Below, piece by piece: positions 55,019 to 62,670 of a stretch of 64,000 nt of DNA. The translations under genes and the position numbers were made by a program. Origin of the DNA: Planctomycetota bacterium. GTDB lineage: Bacteria; Planctomycetota; Planctomycetia; Pirellulales; Pirellulaceae. The stretch lies in the NCBI GenBank assembly GCA_016872775.1, contig VGZA01000004.1:100689-164688 (forward strand), written 5' to 3'. The notes below the pieces were generated by a model. That model saw nothing but the letters and a program-made list of their open reading frames with translations, had not been told where the DNA came from and ran no database searches. Each line of letters starts with the position of its first letter. The stretch's first letter is position 1.

Positions 55019-55093
55019 GTGGCCAAGAAGAAAGCTGCTAAGAAGGCTGCGAAGAAGGCCGCTGCTCCAAAGAAGAAGGCCAAGAAGAAGTAA
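55019..55093 (+). CDS. Tiny lysine/alanine-rich histone-tail-like peptide
   Basis: 24 residues composed only of Met, Ala, Lys and one Pro: MAKKKAAKKAAKKA, then AAPKKKAKKK. Start GTG 55019 with ggagg 7 bases upstream; stop TAA at 55091-55093. The AKKAAKKAA pattern matches the C-terminal tails of bacterial histone-H1-like proteins (HC1/HC2 of chlamydiae, planctomycete H1-like proteins), which bind DNA. On its own it would be a strongly basic peptide that could bind DNA, RNA or acidic lipid. A perfect 10-base-stem terminator with T-run follows at 55154, and a long structured leader precedes it, so the transcript looks genuine. Could also be a leader peptide sensing lysine or lysyl-tRNA, but no lysine gene follows. 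Confidence 0.7.
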   Translation: MAKKKAAKKAAKKAAAPKKKAKKK

Positions 55094-55153
55094 GGCCTGA
55101 CCTCTTTGGTGCGCACGCCGCCCTATGGCGGTGAATCTGGACCATAACGAGAA

Positions 55154-55193
55154 AGAGCCACCGGAACCTGTGTTTCGGTGGCTCTATGTTTTT
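55154..55193 (+). terminator. Terminator of the Lys/Ala peptide gene
   Basis: agagccaccg (55154-55163) / cggtggctct (55176-55185), perfect 10-base stem, then atgttttt. A wording tttttcacgc is then repeated three times with variation (55188-55225). Strong intrinsic terminator. Confidence 0.85.
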
Positions 55194-55270
55194 CACGCCG
55201 ACCCGGTTTTTCACGCTGTTTCACGCCTGGTGCTTTGTCAAAGCCAGGTCTTGGGGTTGGCACTCTGTAG

Positions 55271-55290
55271 AACGGACTTCCAAGTCCGTT
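55271..55290. repeat. Palindromic intergenic repeat, copy 4
   Basis: aacggactt-cc-aagtccgtt, 9-base perfect stem, preceded by ctgtag. Same family as copies at 40604, 40683 and 43239. Confidence 0.7.
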
Positions 55291-55355
55291 GCAAGACGTG
55301 TGTTTGCGACGGACTAAAAGGCGGCAATCGTGGGCGATCCCGGGGGCCGCTCGTT

Positions 55356-56510
55356 TCAACGACGGCCGGCTTTGCGATCCTCGACCGGCTCGGCCTTGTC
55401 CCATTTTGCCACCCGTTCCTCGGCGCTCGGCTCGGTCAACGGACGCACAATACGAAATCCGACCCCCTGTGCGTCGGTTAAGTACCAGATGCTCTTCGGA
55501 ATCTGGGGGTCCTGTTTTTTCCAATCGGCGATCGACTTGACGCGCGCGGCGATGCGCAACAACTGCGGTTCATCCTGCCAGGATCCGCCGCGCGTTACAC
55601 GGCCCCATTCCTTGGTCGGCGGAAGCAGCGGGTTTTCGGCCACTCGCCCCAATGCGGCGGCGTAAAAGTCGGTCGAATGTTGATCCAGCACCCATTCGGC
55701 CACGTTGCCATGCATATCGTGCAATCCCCAGGGATTCGGCTTCTTCTTGCCGACCGGATGGTAACGCTCGTCGCTGTTGTCCAGGAACCAGCCGTAATCG
55801 CCGAGCTTCTCCACGTCGTTACCGTACGAATATGCCATCTTACCGCCGGCTCGACATGCGTATTCCCATTCTGCCTCCGTAGGTAGTCGATAGTATCGGC
55901 CTGTCTTGGCCGAAAGCCAGTCGCAGAAGACGCGGGCGCCGGTTTGCGTCATACTGATCGCGGGGTAACCGCGTTTCCCCATGCCAAACGACATGTCGGT
56001 ATACGGTTGCGTCGGCTGGGAGATCTGGAATTCGTCCGCCGCCTTGTCCCGATCATTCGGATCGCGTTTGGCATTGCGGCGCCTTGCAATGTCCAGATCA
56101 AACATCCAGACTTCGAAAGCCTCCCAGGTAATCTCGTACTTACTCATCCAGAACGGCGAAATCTTGACCTCATGCTGCGGTCCCTCATCCTCCGTGCGAC
56201 CATCCTCGGACTCCGGGCTGCCCATCAAGAAGGTGCCGCCAGGAATCGGCAGCATGTCGATTTTGGCGTCGGTATGCTCGATCAACTCCGCATAGACCTT
56301 CATCTCCTCGGCGGTTCGAGCCACCGCCTCCTCGATTGGCAGTGTGGGCCGGTCCGCGGACGTGGCAACGTTGGCGCAAAACCCAATGGCACAAAACCCT
56401 GTAACGCAAAGCACAATGGCGCGAAGCGTCATGGCGGTGGTCTCGACCGGGGCTGCGGCGGAGCCACGGATCGCGTAATTCGTCGGGAACGGAATCGTTG
56501 AAAGTCGCAT
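55356..56510 (-). CDS. Exported formylglycine-generating-enzyme (SUMF1) domain protein
   Basis: 384 residues with an N-terminal hydrophobic segment (TLRAIVLCVTGFCAIGFC, about residues 27-45) and a SUMF1/FGE-sulfatase domain: IPGGTFLMGSPESEDG, the aromatic core WMSKYEITWEAF, RLPTEAEWEYACRAGG, DMHGNVAEWVLD and VTRGGSWQDEPQLLR. True FGEs convert a sulfatase cysteine to formylglycine using two conserved cysteines near the C-terminus; none is visible there, so this is more likely one of the non-enzymatic or differently active paralogues common in planctomycetes. Start ATG 56510 has aagga 8 bases upstream; an ATG at 56432 would give a shorter, more normal signal peptide. Divergent from apbE. Confidence 0.85.
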   Translation of the reverse strand: MRLSTIPFPTNYAIRGSAAAPVETTAMTLRAIVLCVTGFCAIGFCANVATSADRPTLPIEEAVARTAEEMKVYAELIEHTDAKIDMLPIPGGTFLMGSPESEDGRTEDEGPQHEVKISPFWMSKYEITWEAFEVWMFDLDIARRRNAKRDPNDRDKAADEFQISQPTQPYTDMSFGMGKRGYPAISMTQTGARVFCDWLSAKTGRYYRLPTEAEWEYACRAGGKMAYSYGNDVEKLGDYGWFLDNSDERYHPVGKKKPNPWGLHDMHGNVAEWVLDQHSTDFYAAALGRVAENPLLPPTKEWGRVTRGGSWQDEPQLLRIAARVKSIADWKKQDPQIPKSIWYLTDAQGVGFRIVRPLTEPSAEERVAKWDKAEPVEDRKAGRR

Positions 56511-56644
56511 GCAAGAATTCCTTGGTTTTTGGCGAGCGCGGATTCTATCAGCGGTCCTGGTCGCAACCATGCCGGAATCGAAACGGTGGGAAATTGGCTC
56601 AGAGGACAGCAGGTAACTGCAATTGGAGTCCGATTGCCGATACG

Positions 56645-57712
56645 ATGGAATCTATCTTAACTTCGCGGGGGAGGGCTTGGCGAGTGGGGCGGATTCTGGC
56701 GGTTTTTGTGGCACTTTGCCTGCCGGCGCAAGTCGGACTTGGCCTGCCGGCAGATTGTGCGGGGGACGACCCCGCTCCTGCCACCGCTTTGCAGGTCGCG
56801 CAGGTTCATATGGGTTCGAAGTTCACGATCGTGGTCCACGCGACCGATCGTGAGCGGGCGGCGCGAGCAATCGACCTCGCGTTCGAGCGGATCCATCGAC
56901 TGGATCTCGTCATGAGCGACTACCTCGACGAGAGCGAATTGAGCCGGCTGAGCGCCTCCAGCGGCTCGGCGACGCGGATCGCCGTCAGTGACGATCTCTG
57001 GCCGCCCCTGGCGACGGCACAACTGGTCAGTGGCTGGACCCGGGGAGCATTTGATATTACCGCCGGGCCGCTGACCACACTCTGGCGCCGCGCGCGACGC
57101 GAACGCCGACTTGCCGAACCCCAGACGCTGGACCGGGCCAGGGCGTCGGTTGGCTATCGACACCTGCTGCTGCGCTACGAGGACAGGACGGCGGAACTTC
57201 AGCGTCCGGGAATGCGATTGGACCTGGGCGCGATCGGCCAAGGCTACGCAGCCGATGAAGCGTTGCGAGTCTTACGAGAATCGGGTTTCGCGCAGGCGCT
57301 GGTCAACGCCAGCGGGGACATCGCGATCGGCGAGCCACCGCCAGGGGCCACCGGCTGGAAGATCGCCGTCCCTGCCGTCGATCGGAACGGGCAGACCGAA
57401 CCGGTCGTGATGCTGCTCGCCCGTTGCGCCGTGTCAACGTCGGGCGATGCGTTCCAGGCCGTGGAGATTGACGGCCGTCGCTACTCGCATATCGTCGACC
57501 CGACGACCGGTCTGGGTGTTTCCCACTCGGCAGCCGCCACCGTGATCGCCGACCGTTGCATCCTGGCCGACGCGCTGGCCACCGCCGCCTGCGTTATGCC
57601 GGGCGAGGCCGCCGTGCAACTCGGGGATCGCCTGGGACTGGCGATTCGTGTCATCGCGCGCGACGGGGAAAAGCACCTCGCGATGCAGACGCAGCGTTTC
57701 GGCTGGCCTTGA
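56645..57712 (+). CDS. apbE: FAD:protein FMN transferase ApbE
   Basis: Attaches FMN covalently to threonines of periplasmic or membrane redox proteins (NqrB, RnfD and similar). 355 residues with a signal peptide or membrane anchor (VGRILAVFVALCLPAQVGLGL). Family motifs: MGSKFTIVVHA, the DITAGPL block, LDLGAIGQGYAAD, NASGDIAIG, and the metal-binding STSGDAFQ followed by SHIVDPTTG. The Cys after the hydrophobic stretch is not a clear lipobox. No ribosome site of normal spacing is seen at ATG 56645, so the start is uncertain. No obvious client (nqr/rnf) gene is in the window. Confidence 0.9.
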   Translation: MESILTSRGRAWRVGRILAVFVALCLPAQVGLGLPADCAGDDPAPATALQVAQVHMGSKFTIVVHATDRERAARAIDLAFERIHRLDLVMSDYLDESELSRLSASSGSATRIAVSDDLWPPLATAQLVSGWTRGAFDITAGPLTTLWRRARRERRLAEPQTLDRARASVGYRHLLLRYEDRTAELQRPGMRLDLGAIGQGYAADEALRVLRESGFAQALVNASGDIAIGEPPPGATGWKIAVPAVDRNGQTEPVVMLLARCAVSTSGDAFQAVEIDGRRYSHIVDPTTGLGVSHSAAATVIADRCILADALATAACVMPGEAAVQLGDRLGLAIRVIARDGEKHLAMQTQRFGWP

Positions 57713-57781
57713 ACCACGCGACCTGCTCTTGCGTCCACGTGCCAACTATGATACTCAGCCGTTCTATCCAGGGACGGACCG

Positions 57782-58732
57782 ATGTTGCTGAAGCAAAAAA
57801 GCCGCGTGAATTCGCGCCGGCCCCGCGCACCCATGCCTGCCCGGAACCGCCGGCGGCCACCGGCACTGCTTCAGGCCCTGCCTGTGGCCCTCTTGCTGCT
57901 CGGCTTCAGCGGTTGCCTGTCCCATCCAACTCTGGGGCGACGGGACTTCTATCGCACCTCCCCGGAACTGGTGGCGCTCACCGTTCCCGTTGTCGAACGG
58001 GGCGAGCCCCGCCCGATCATCGACGGAATCGGCTGGGTCGTTGGAATCCCGTCCAAGATCATCCTCTGGGACCGGCGGGTCGACAATCACCGTATTTCAC
58101 CGATCACCGAGGAGGCGGTCGTCCAGTACCTCGAATTGAACGAACTGGACTCGGTCAAAGTGCGGCTCAACCAGTACGCACCGCTCGACGAATGGAGCCG
58201 GCTCCGCGCCAATACCAGCGTCGGCTGGGGATGGCGATATACGGCGGGTACACTCGGTTGGCTCTACGACACCATCGTACCCGGCAGGATTTTTGGCGGC
58301 GATCATTACAACCCGTTTACCAACACCATCCACATCTATTCCGATCTGCCCGCGGTCGTCCTGCACGAGGCAGGACATGCCAAGGATTTCGCGCAACGAG
58401 AATATAAAGGCACCTACGCCGTGCTCTACGCTCTGCCGTTCGTCCCACTGTGGCACGAAGCGATCGCCACCCGCGACGCACTGGCGTACCTGCGCGACTT
58501 CGGCACCGTCGCGGAAGAGCAGGAGGCGTACCGGATTCTCTACCCCGCATACGGCACCTACGTCGGCAGTGCCGCCGCCGACCTGCTGCCATGGAACGGC
58601 GGACTGGTGTTCGCCGCGGCCGTCATTCCAGGCCACGTCGTCGGCCGCATCCGCGCTGCCCAGGTCGACGCCGAACGCACGGCGCATGCCACAGCGTGGT
58701 TGGGGCTTCCGGCCGCAACGGAGGACGATTGA
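57782..58732 (+). CDS. Putative metallopeptidase-like lipoprotein
   Basis: 316 residues. Basic N-terminus followed by a lipoprotein signal ending LLGFSGC (lipobox FSGC), so it should be membrane-anchored on the outer side. HEAGH at 195-199 is a gluzincin-type zinc motif (HExxH), with the third ligand unassigned (possibly a glutamate in LWHEAIATRDALAYL). No known family is recognised. ATG 57782 has aggga upstream; an ATG at 57833 in the same frame would shorten the basic leader. Stands alone between apbE and a convergent operon. Confidence 0.7.
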   Translation: MLLKQKSRVNSRRPRAPMPARNRRRPPALLQALPVALLLLGFSGCLSHPTLGRRDFYRTSPELVALTVPVVERGEPRPIIDGIGWVVGIPSKIILWDRRVDNHRISPITEEAVVQYLELNELDSVKVRLNQYAPLDEWSRLRANTSVGWGWRYTAGTLGWLYDTIVPGRIFGGDHYNPFTNTIHIYSDLPAVVLHEAGHAKDFAQREYKGTYAVLYALPFVPLWHEAIATRDALAYLRDFGTVAEEQEAYRILYPAYGTYVGSAAADLLPWNGGLVFAAAVIPGHVVGRIRAAQVDAERTAHATAWLGLPAATEDD

Positions 58733-58793
58733 GCCGGGAGATTCGGCGGCAGGGCGAAACAAGTTATGCAGGATGGGCGAAACAAGTTTCGTA

Positions 58794-59354
58794 TTACGGG
58801 CGAAACGAGTTTCGTGCTACGAAACGGTCGAGCAGATAGATGCCGGTGAAGAGGCGTGCGTCGACTTTGGTGCCGTTTTCAACGCGGTCCCGCAGCCAAG
58901 TGTCGAGTTCCGCGCGACGGATTTCATGGACCTTGATGTTCTCGCCATCCACGCCGCCACCCTCGGATCGGCGTTTTAGGCCCGTTGCCAGACAGAACGT
59001 AACAAACTCGTCCGTCAATCCGGCCGAGCAGGTCCCGGAAAAAACGCGCGTCACCTGTTGAGCATCGTAACCGGTTTCCTCGAGCAGCTCGCGCCGCGCC
59101 GCCGCTTCGATCGGCTCGCCTCGAAAGGCCGCTTCGTCACCAACAATGCCGGCGGGGAACTCGATCACGTTCGCATGGACGGGGACGCGGTACTGTTCAA
59201 CGAGCACCAGACTGCCGTCCGACTTGCAAGGAACGATCACGACGGCGTCGGCCGAATGGGTGCGCTGCGCGTACTCCCACTTCCCTTCGCGCACCAGACG
59301 CAAGAAACGGCCCTCCGCCAGTATTTCCCGGGATGTCGACTCGTTTATCGTCAT
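58794..59354 (-). CDS. NUDIX hydrolase (ADP-ribose pyrophosphatase-like)
   Basis: 186 residues. The Nudix box is near-consensus: the core EPIEAAARRELLEETGYD is intact, but the leading glycine is two residues further upstream than usual (in EFPAGIVGDEAAFRGE). VVIVPCKSDGSLVLVEQYRVPVHANVIEFPAG is the N-terminal fold of ADP-ribose pyrophosphatases, so ADP-ribose or a related sugar nucleotide is the likely substrate. Start overlaps the dcd stop by 4 bases; third gene of the nth-dcd-nudix run, and all three fit nucleotide hygiene and DNA repair. Confidence 0.88.
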   Translation of the reverse strand: MTINESTSREILAEGRFLRLVREGKWEYAQRTHSADAVVIVPCKSDGSLVLVEQYRVPVHANVIEFPAGIVGDEAAFRGEPIEAAARRELLEETGYDAQQVTRVFSGTCSAGLTDEFVTFCLATGLKRRSEGGGVDGENIKVHEIRRAELDTWLRDRVENGTKVDARLFTGIYLLDRFVARNSFRP

Positions 59355-59932
59355 CGGGATCCCGCGCGGTCCGAAGCAAAGTCGAGCCGCATCTGGGGGT
59401 CGCGCCGCTCGGCACCCGGATTCAGTTCCTTGTAGAGCAAGCTTGGCTGGATGTCCTGGTTGTTCTGGTACTTGCTTTGGTATTCCGTGATGCTGCCCGT
59501 GATTTCATGATAGATAATCTGGCAGATCGCGATGCCGGGGTAGATTCGGATCGGCTGCACGGCGAACATCTCCAACGTCCAGTAGCCGTTGAAGCCCACA
59601 TCGCCAAACCCGGCCGTCACGTGCACAAACAGCCCCAGCCGACCGATCGAGGAACGGCCTTCGATCATCGGGACCAGGTTATGCGTTTCCGTGCGCTCGA
59701 CCGTCCGGCCGAGGTAGAGCTGGTTCGGTTGCAGCACCAGTCCCGTTTCCGGGATCGTCAGCCGCCGCACCCGGTTCGGCTGGCGCATGTCAAGCACGAC
59801 TTCCTCGTAGACCAGAACCTCGGCATGCAATGTGAGGTTGTAACTGTTTGGATTCAGCATCGATTCCTGGAACGGATCGATCAGAATCTCCTGGCCGACG
59901 CGCCGGCGGATCTCGTTTCCGGAAAGGATCAT
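59351..59932 (-). CDS. dcd: dCTP deaminase Dcd
   Basis: Deaminates dCTP to dUTP for dTMP synthesis. 193 residues. Homotrimer-type motifs: MILSGNEIRRRV, PNSYNLTLHAEV, the active-site EGRSSIGRLGLFVHVTAGFGDVGF with its nucleophile-activating Glu, and EMFAVQPIRIYPGIAICQ. ATG 59932 is preferred because gggagg lies 8 bases upstream. Coupled by ATGA to the NUDIX gene and 33 bases after nth. Confidence 0.94.
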   Translation of the reverse strand: MILSGNEIRRRVGQEILIDPFQESMLNPNSYNLTLHAEVLVYEEVVLDMRQPNRVRRLTIPETGLVLQPNQLYLGRTVERTETHNLVPMIEGRSSIGRLGLFVHVTAGFGDVGFNGYWTLEMFAVQPIRIYPGIAICQIIYHEITGSITEYQSKYQNNQDIQPSLLYKELNPGAERRDPQMRLDFASDRAGSR

Positions 59933-59965
59933 ATTCGCTGCCTCCCTCAAAGTAACGTGCCGCGG

Positions 59966-60619
59966 CTATCGCGGCTTGACCCCGATGCGCGGGCAATCGT
60001 CCGCCAACGCGCAACTTTCACAAAGTGGTCGCAAGGCCTTGCACGTTCGCCGGCCGTGATAGATGACGCGGTGCGAAAACCCGATCCATTCCGACTCCGG
60101 CAATAACGCCATCAGCTCCCGCTCGATCTTCTCGGGTGTTTTCTCCCTGGTGAGACCGAGCCGCTGGCTGATGCGGGATACATGCGTGTCGACGACCACG
60201 CCGGACGCAATGCCGAATGCCGTTCCGAGCACCACATTGGCGGTCTTCCGCCCCACGCCGGGCAATTGCACGAGTTCCTCCATGGAATTCGGTACCTGGC
60301 CCCCGTAACGGGAAACCAGCTGCTGGCAACAGGCTTTGATGTTGCGAGCCTTATTGCGGAAAAAGCCGGTACTCTGGATTTCCTTTTCCAGCGTTTTCAA
60401 CGGCAGATCGGCCAGATCGGCAGCGGCAGGATATTTCGCGAACAATGTTTGCGTGACCTTGTTGACCCGTTCGTCCGTGCATTGGGCCGACAGGATCGTC
60501 GCAATCAGCAGCTGGAACGGATTTTCGTGCCGCAGAGCGCATTCCGCAATCGGGAACTCAGCGTGCAGTCCCGAGAGGATGCGCCCGACCTCACGCTTCA
60601 ATCGACGAACGGCAGCCAC
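59966..60619 (-). CDS. nth: Endonuclease III (Nth)
   Basis: Base-excision-repair glycosylase/AP lyase for oxidised pyrimidines. 217 residues. Helix-hairpin-helix LPGVGRKTANVVLG with the catalytic Lys, the catalytic Asp in VVVDTHVSRISQRLGL, and the 4Fe-4S motif CKALRPLCESCALADDC. First gene of the nth-dcd-nudix operon. Divergent from the DUF3500 gene. Confidence 0.96.
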   Translation of the reverse strand: MAAVRRLKREVGRILSGLHAEFPIAECALRHENPFQLLIATILSAQCTDERVNKVTQTLFAKYPAAADLADLPLKTLEKEIQSTGFFRNKARNIKACCQQLVSRYGGQVPNSMEELVQLPGVGRKTANVVLGTAFGIASGVVVDTHVSRISQRLGLTREKTPEKIERELMALLPESEWIGFSHRVIYHGRRTCKALRPLCESCALADDCPRIGVKPR

Positions 60620-60782
60620 TGCGATGCGTCCCCCTTAGTGCCGATTTTGCAAGGTTCGTCCTGCAAAGCGCGGTGTGGAGTTGCGATTGTCGCGGACAGT
60701 GCGCAGGGGTGTCAAGTACTGGATTGATCGCCGCGGCGGGACTATATTCTGCGCATCCAAATTCCCACAGGAGTGATGTTCC

Positions 60783-61916
60783 ATGGCCGATTCGTTTCCC
60801 CCCCGCGCGCACCAATCGCCTTTCCGAGCCAGTCTTCTTTATCGACTGGGCTCGCTGCATCGATTGGGCTTGCTACATAAATTGGGCTTGCTGTGCGGGT
60901 TGCTTGCCGCGGGCGCACTCGCCCGCTCTGTGGCTGCCTGGAGCGCCGCCCCCAGTTCCGGGGCGGAGATGACCAACGCCGCCCAAGCCTGGCTCGCCGC
61001 GCTGGATGATCAGCAGCGCTCCACCGCCCTGATGGAATACGCCTCGCCGGCCCGACTGGACTGGCACTTCATTCCCAAAGCGTCGCGGAAAGGTCTGCAG
61101 ATACGCGACATGAATATGGGACAACGTGAATTGGCGCGAAAACTCTTGAAGACCGGACTGAGCCAGATCGGGTACGACAAGGCAACGAAGATCATGGAGG
61201 TCGAAAACCTGCTCAAGGAACTGGAAAAGAACAAGACCAACACGCCGCTCCGCGATCCCTACCGATACTATTTCACCCTGTTCGGTAAGCCAGACGCCAA
61301 AGAACGCTGGGGCCTGAGTATCGAGGGCCACCATATGTCGTTCAATTTCGTCATCGAAAACTCGAAAGTGATCTCCTCGACGCCCCACATGTTCGGCGCC
61401 AACCCGGCAACAATGAAAGGCGAAGAACTGATCGGATTCAAGCCTGGCATGCGTCTGCTGGCAGGCGAAGAATCGCTGGCGTTCGACCTGTTGAAGTCGC
61501 TGACACCGGAACAACGAACCGTGGCGATCATCGCCGAAAAGGCGCTGGAGGAAGTGCGCTCGGCCGGCCAGCCCCAACCGCCGACCGATGCGCCGGTTGG
61601 ATTGTCCGCGCAAAAACTTGCGACCGAACAACGGGCGATCCTGCAGTCATTGCTCGCAGTCTACGCGGGAAACCTGGCCGACGATGTCGCTCGGGAAAAA
61701 CTGGCGGAGATCGAAAAGTCCGGATTGCCGAATGTGTGGTTCGCCTGGGCAGGTGCCGACCGACCCGGTGTCGGCCATTACTACCGGATCCAGGGCCCCA
61801 CCTTCCTGATTGAATTTGTGAACACCCAGCCCGACGCAGCCGGCAATCCGGCAAACCATATTCATTGCACCTGGCGCGACGTCCGCGGCGACTTCGCGAT
61901 TCCGATCGGCAAATAA
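60783..61916 (+). CDS. DUF3500 exported protein
   Basis: 377 residues, DUF3500 family (function not established; members are secreted in planctomycetes and others). Its leader is unusual: three tandem 18-base repeats encode YRLGSL-HRLGLL-HKLGLL before the hydrophobic signal core LCGLLAAGALARSVAAW. Recognisable mature segments: LDWHFIPKASRKGLQIRDM, RYYFTLFGKP, WGLSIEGHHMSFNFV, HMFGANPATMKG, VWFAWAGADRPGVGHYYRIQ and NHIHCTWRDVRGDF. The conserved His, Trp and Asp residues suggest metal or substrate binding. ATG 60783 has aggag 9 bases upstream. Confidence 0.85.
   Translation: MADSFPPRAHQSPFRASLLYRLGSLHRLGLLHKLGLLCGLLAAGALARSVAAWSAAPSSGAEMTNAAQAWLAALDDQQRSTALMEYASPARLDWHFIPKASRKGLQIRDMNMGQRELARKLLKTGLSQIGYDKATKIMEVENLLKELEKNKTNTPLRDPYRYYFTLFGKPDAKERWGLSIEGHHMSFNFVIENSKVISSTPHMFGANPATMKGEELIGFKPGMRLLAGEESLAFDLLKSLTPEQRTVAIIAEKALEEVRSAGQPQPPTDAPVGLSAQKLATEQRAILQSLLAVYAGNLADDVAREKLAEIEKSGLPNVWFAWAGADRPGVGHYYRIQGPTFLIEFVNTQPDAAGNPANHIHCTWRDVRGDFAIPIGK
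60840..60893 (+). repeat. Three tandem 18-base repeats within the signal peptide
   Basis: Units at 60840-60857, 60858-60875 and 60876-60893, sharing the core ttgggcttgct; they encode three copies of (Y/H)(R/K)LG(S/L)L. Simple copy-number change would alter signal-peptide length without frameshift. Confidence 0.8.
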
Positions 61917-61925
61917 GGTCCGACG

Positions 61926-62561
61926 ATGGCCCAATCCGACCGGGAAAGGTGGGACGCCAACTATCGGGCCGGTTCCCACCACGAACACCAGCCATCGGCG
62001 GTGCTGGTCGGCTTACTTCCCTACTTCGCCGCTCCCGGTCGGGCGCTCGATATCGGTGGCGGCCTGGGGCGGCATGCAATCTGGTTGGCCGAACAAGGCT
62101 GGAAAGTCACGCTGGTCGATGTTTCGGAAGTCGGCCTGGCGATCGCTCGTGAGCGCAGCGCCAACCGCAGCGTGATCCTGGACTTCGTCGAACGGGATCT
62201 GGAAACAGAGCCACTGCCGGGCGCAAACTGGGACCTGTTGCTCTGCTTTCATTTCTTGCATCGCCCGATCGTTCAATCCGCCCGCCGCTATCTTGCTCCG
62301 GGCGGCCGGCTGGTGGTCGTCCAGCCGACGATAACGAACTTGGAGCGAAATGCCCGGCCACCGTCGCGGTTCCTGCTGCAACCGGGCGAGTTGCACGCGT
62401 TGATCACCGACCTCCACCTGCTGCATTACCAGGAAGCATGGACAAGCGAGGACCGTCACGAAGCAATCCTGGTCGCAGAGCGTTCGACCGCGGAGGACCA
62501 TTACCGCGGAGGACGGAGTATTTTTACCGCGGAGAGCACGGAGAGCGCGGAGATCTTTTAG
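61926..62561 (+). CDS. Class I SAM-dependent methyltransferase (TehB-like)
   Basis: 211 residues. Methyltransferase fold: motif I ALDIGGGLGRHAIWLAEQG, motif II region VTLVDVSEVGL, DLETEPLP, motif IV NWDLLLCFHFLHRP and RYLAPGGRLVVVQ. The short size and HxxxxWLAEQG helix resemble TehB/tellurite-type methyltransferases that act on small molecules. The start ATG lies 9 bases after the DUF3500 stop, so it is in that operon. The last 25 residues or so (HYRGGRSIFTAESTESAEIF) are encoded by an intergenic repeat and are probably not part of the original protein. Confidence 0.82.
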   Translation: MAQSDRERWDANYRAGSHHEHQPSAVLVGLLPYFAAPGRALDIGGGLGRHAIWLAEQGWKVTLVDVSEVGLAIARERSANRSVILDFVERDLETEPLPGANWDLLLCFHFLHRPIVQSARRYLAPGGRLVVVQPTITNLERNARPPSRFLLQPGELHALITDLHLLHYQEAWTSEDRHEAILVAERSTAEDHYRGGRSIFTAESTESAEIF

Positions 62562-62666
62562 AGGAAGAGCAACAGAGAATAATGAACAAAGAAAAGAGTA
62601 CTTCCGGCAATCGCCTGTTTTCTATTTTTCCAGTCCTTTCTCCGCGCTCGCCGCGTTCTCCGCGGT
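62526..62666. repeat. Inverted-repeat element with ccgcgg motifs overlapping the methyltransferase 3' end
   Basis: Arms 62526-62551 and 62641-62666 complement at 23 of 26 positions around an 89-base AT-richer centre. Wording accgcggaga...gagcgcgga; further partial copies (accgcgga at 62503-62510, ccgcggta at 62676-62683) flank it. This resembles dispersed 'accgcggagagcgcggag' repeats of many bacterial genomes. The stop codon of the methyltransferase (62559-62561) lies inside. Confidence 0.7.
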
Positions 62667-62670
62667 AGCG

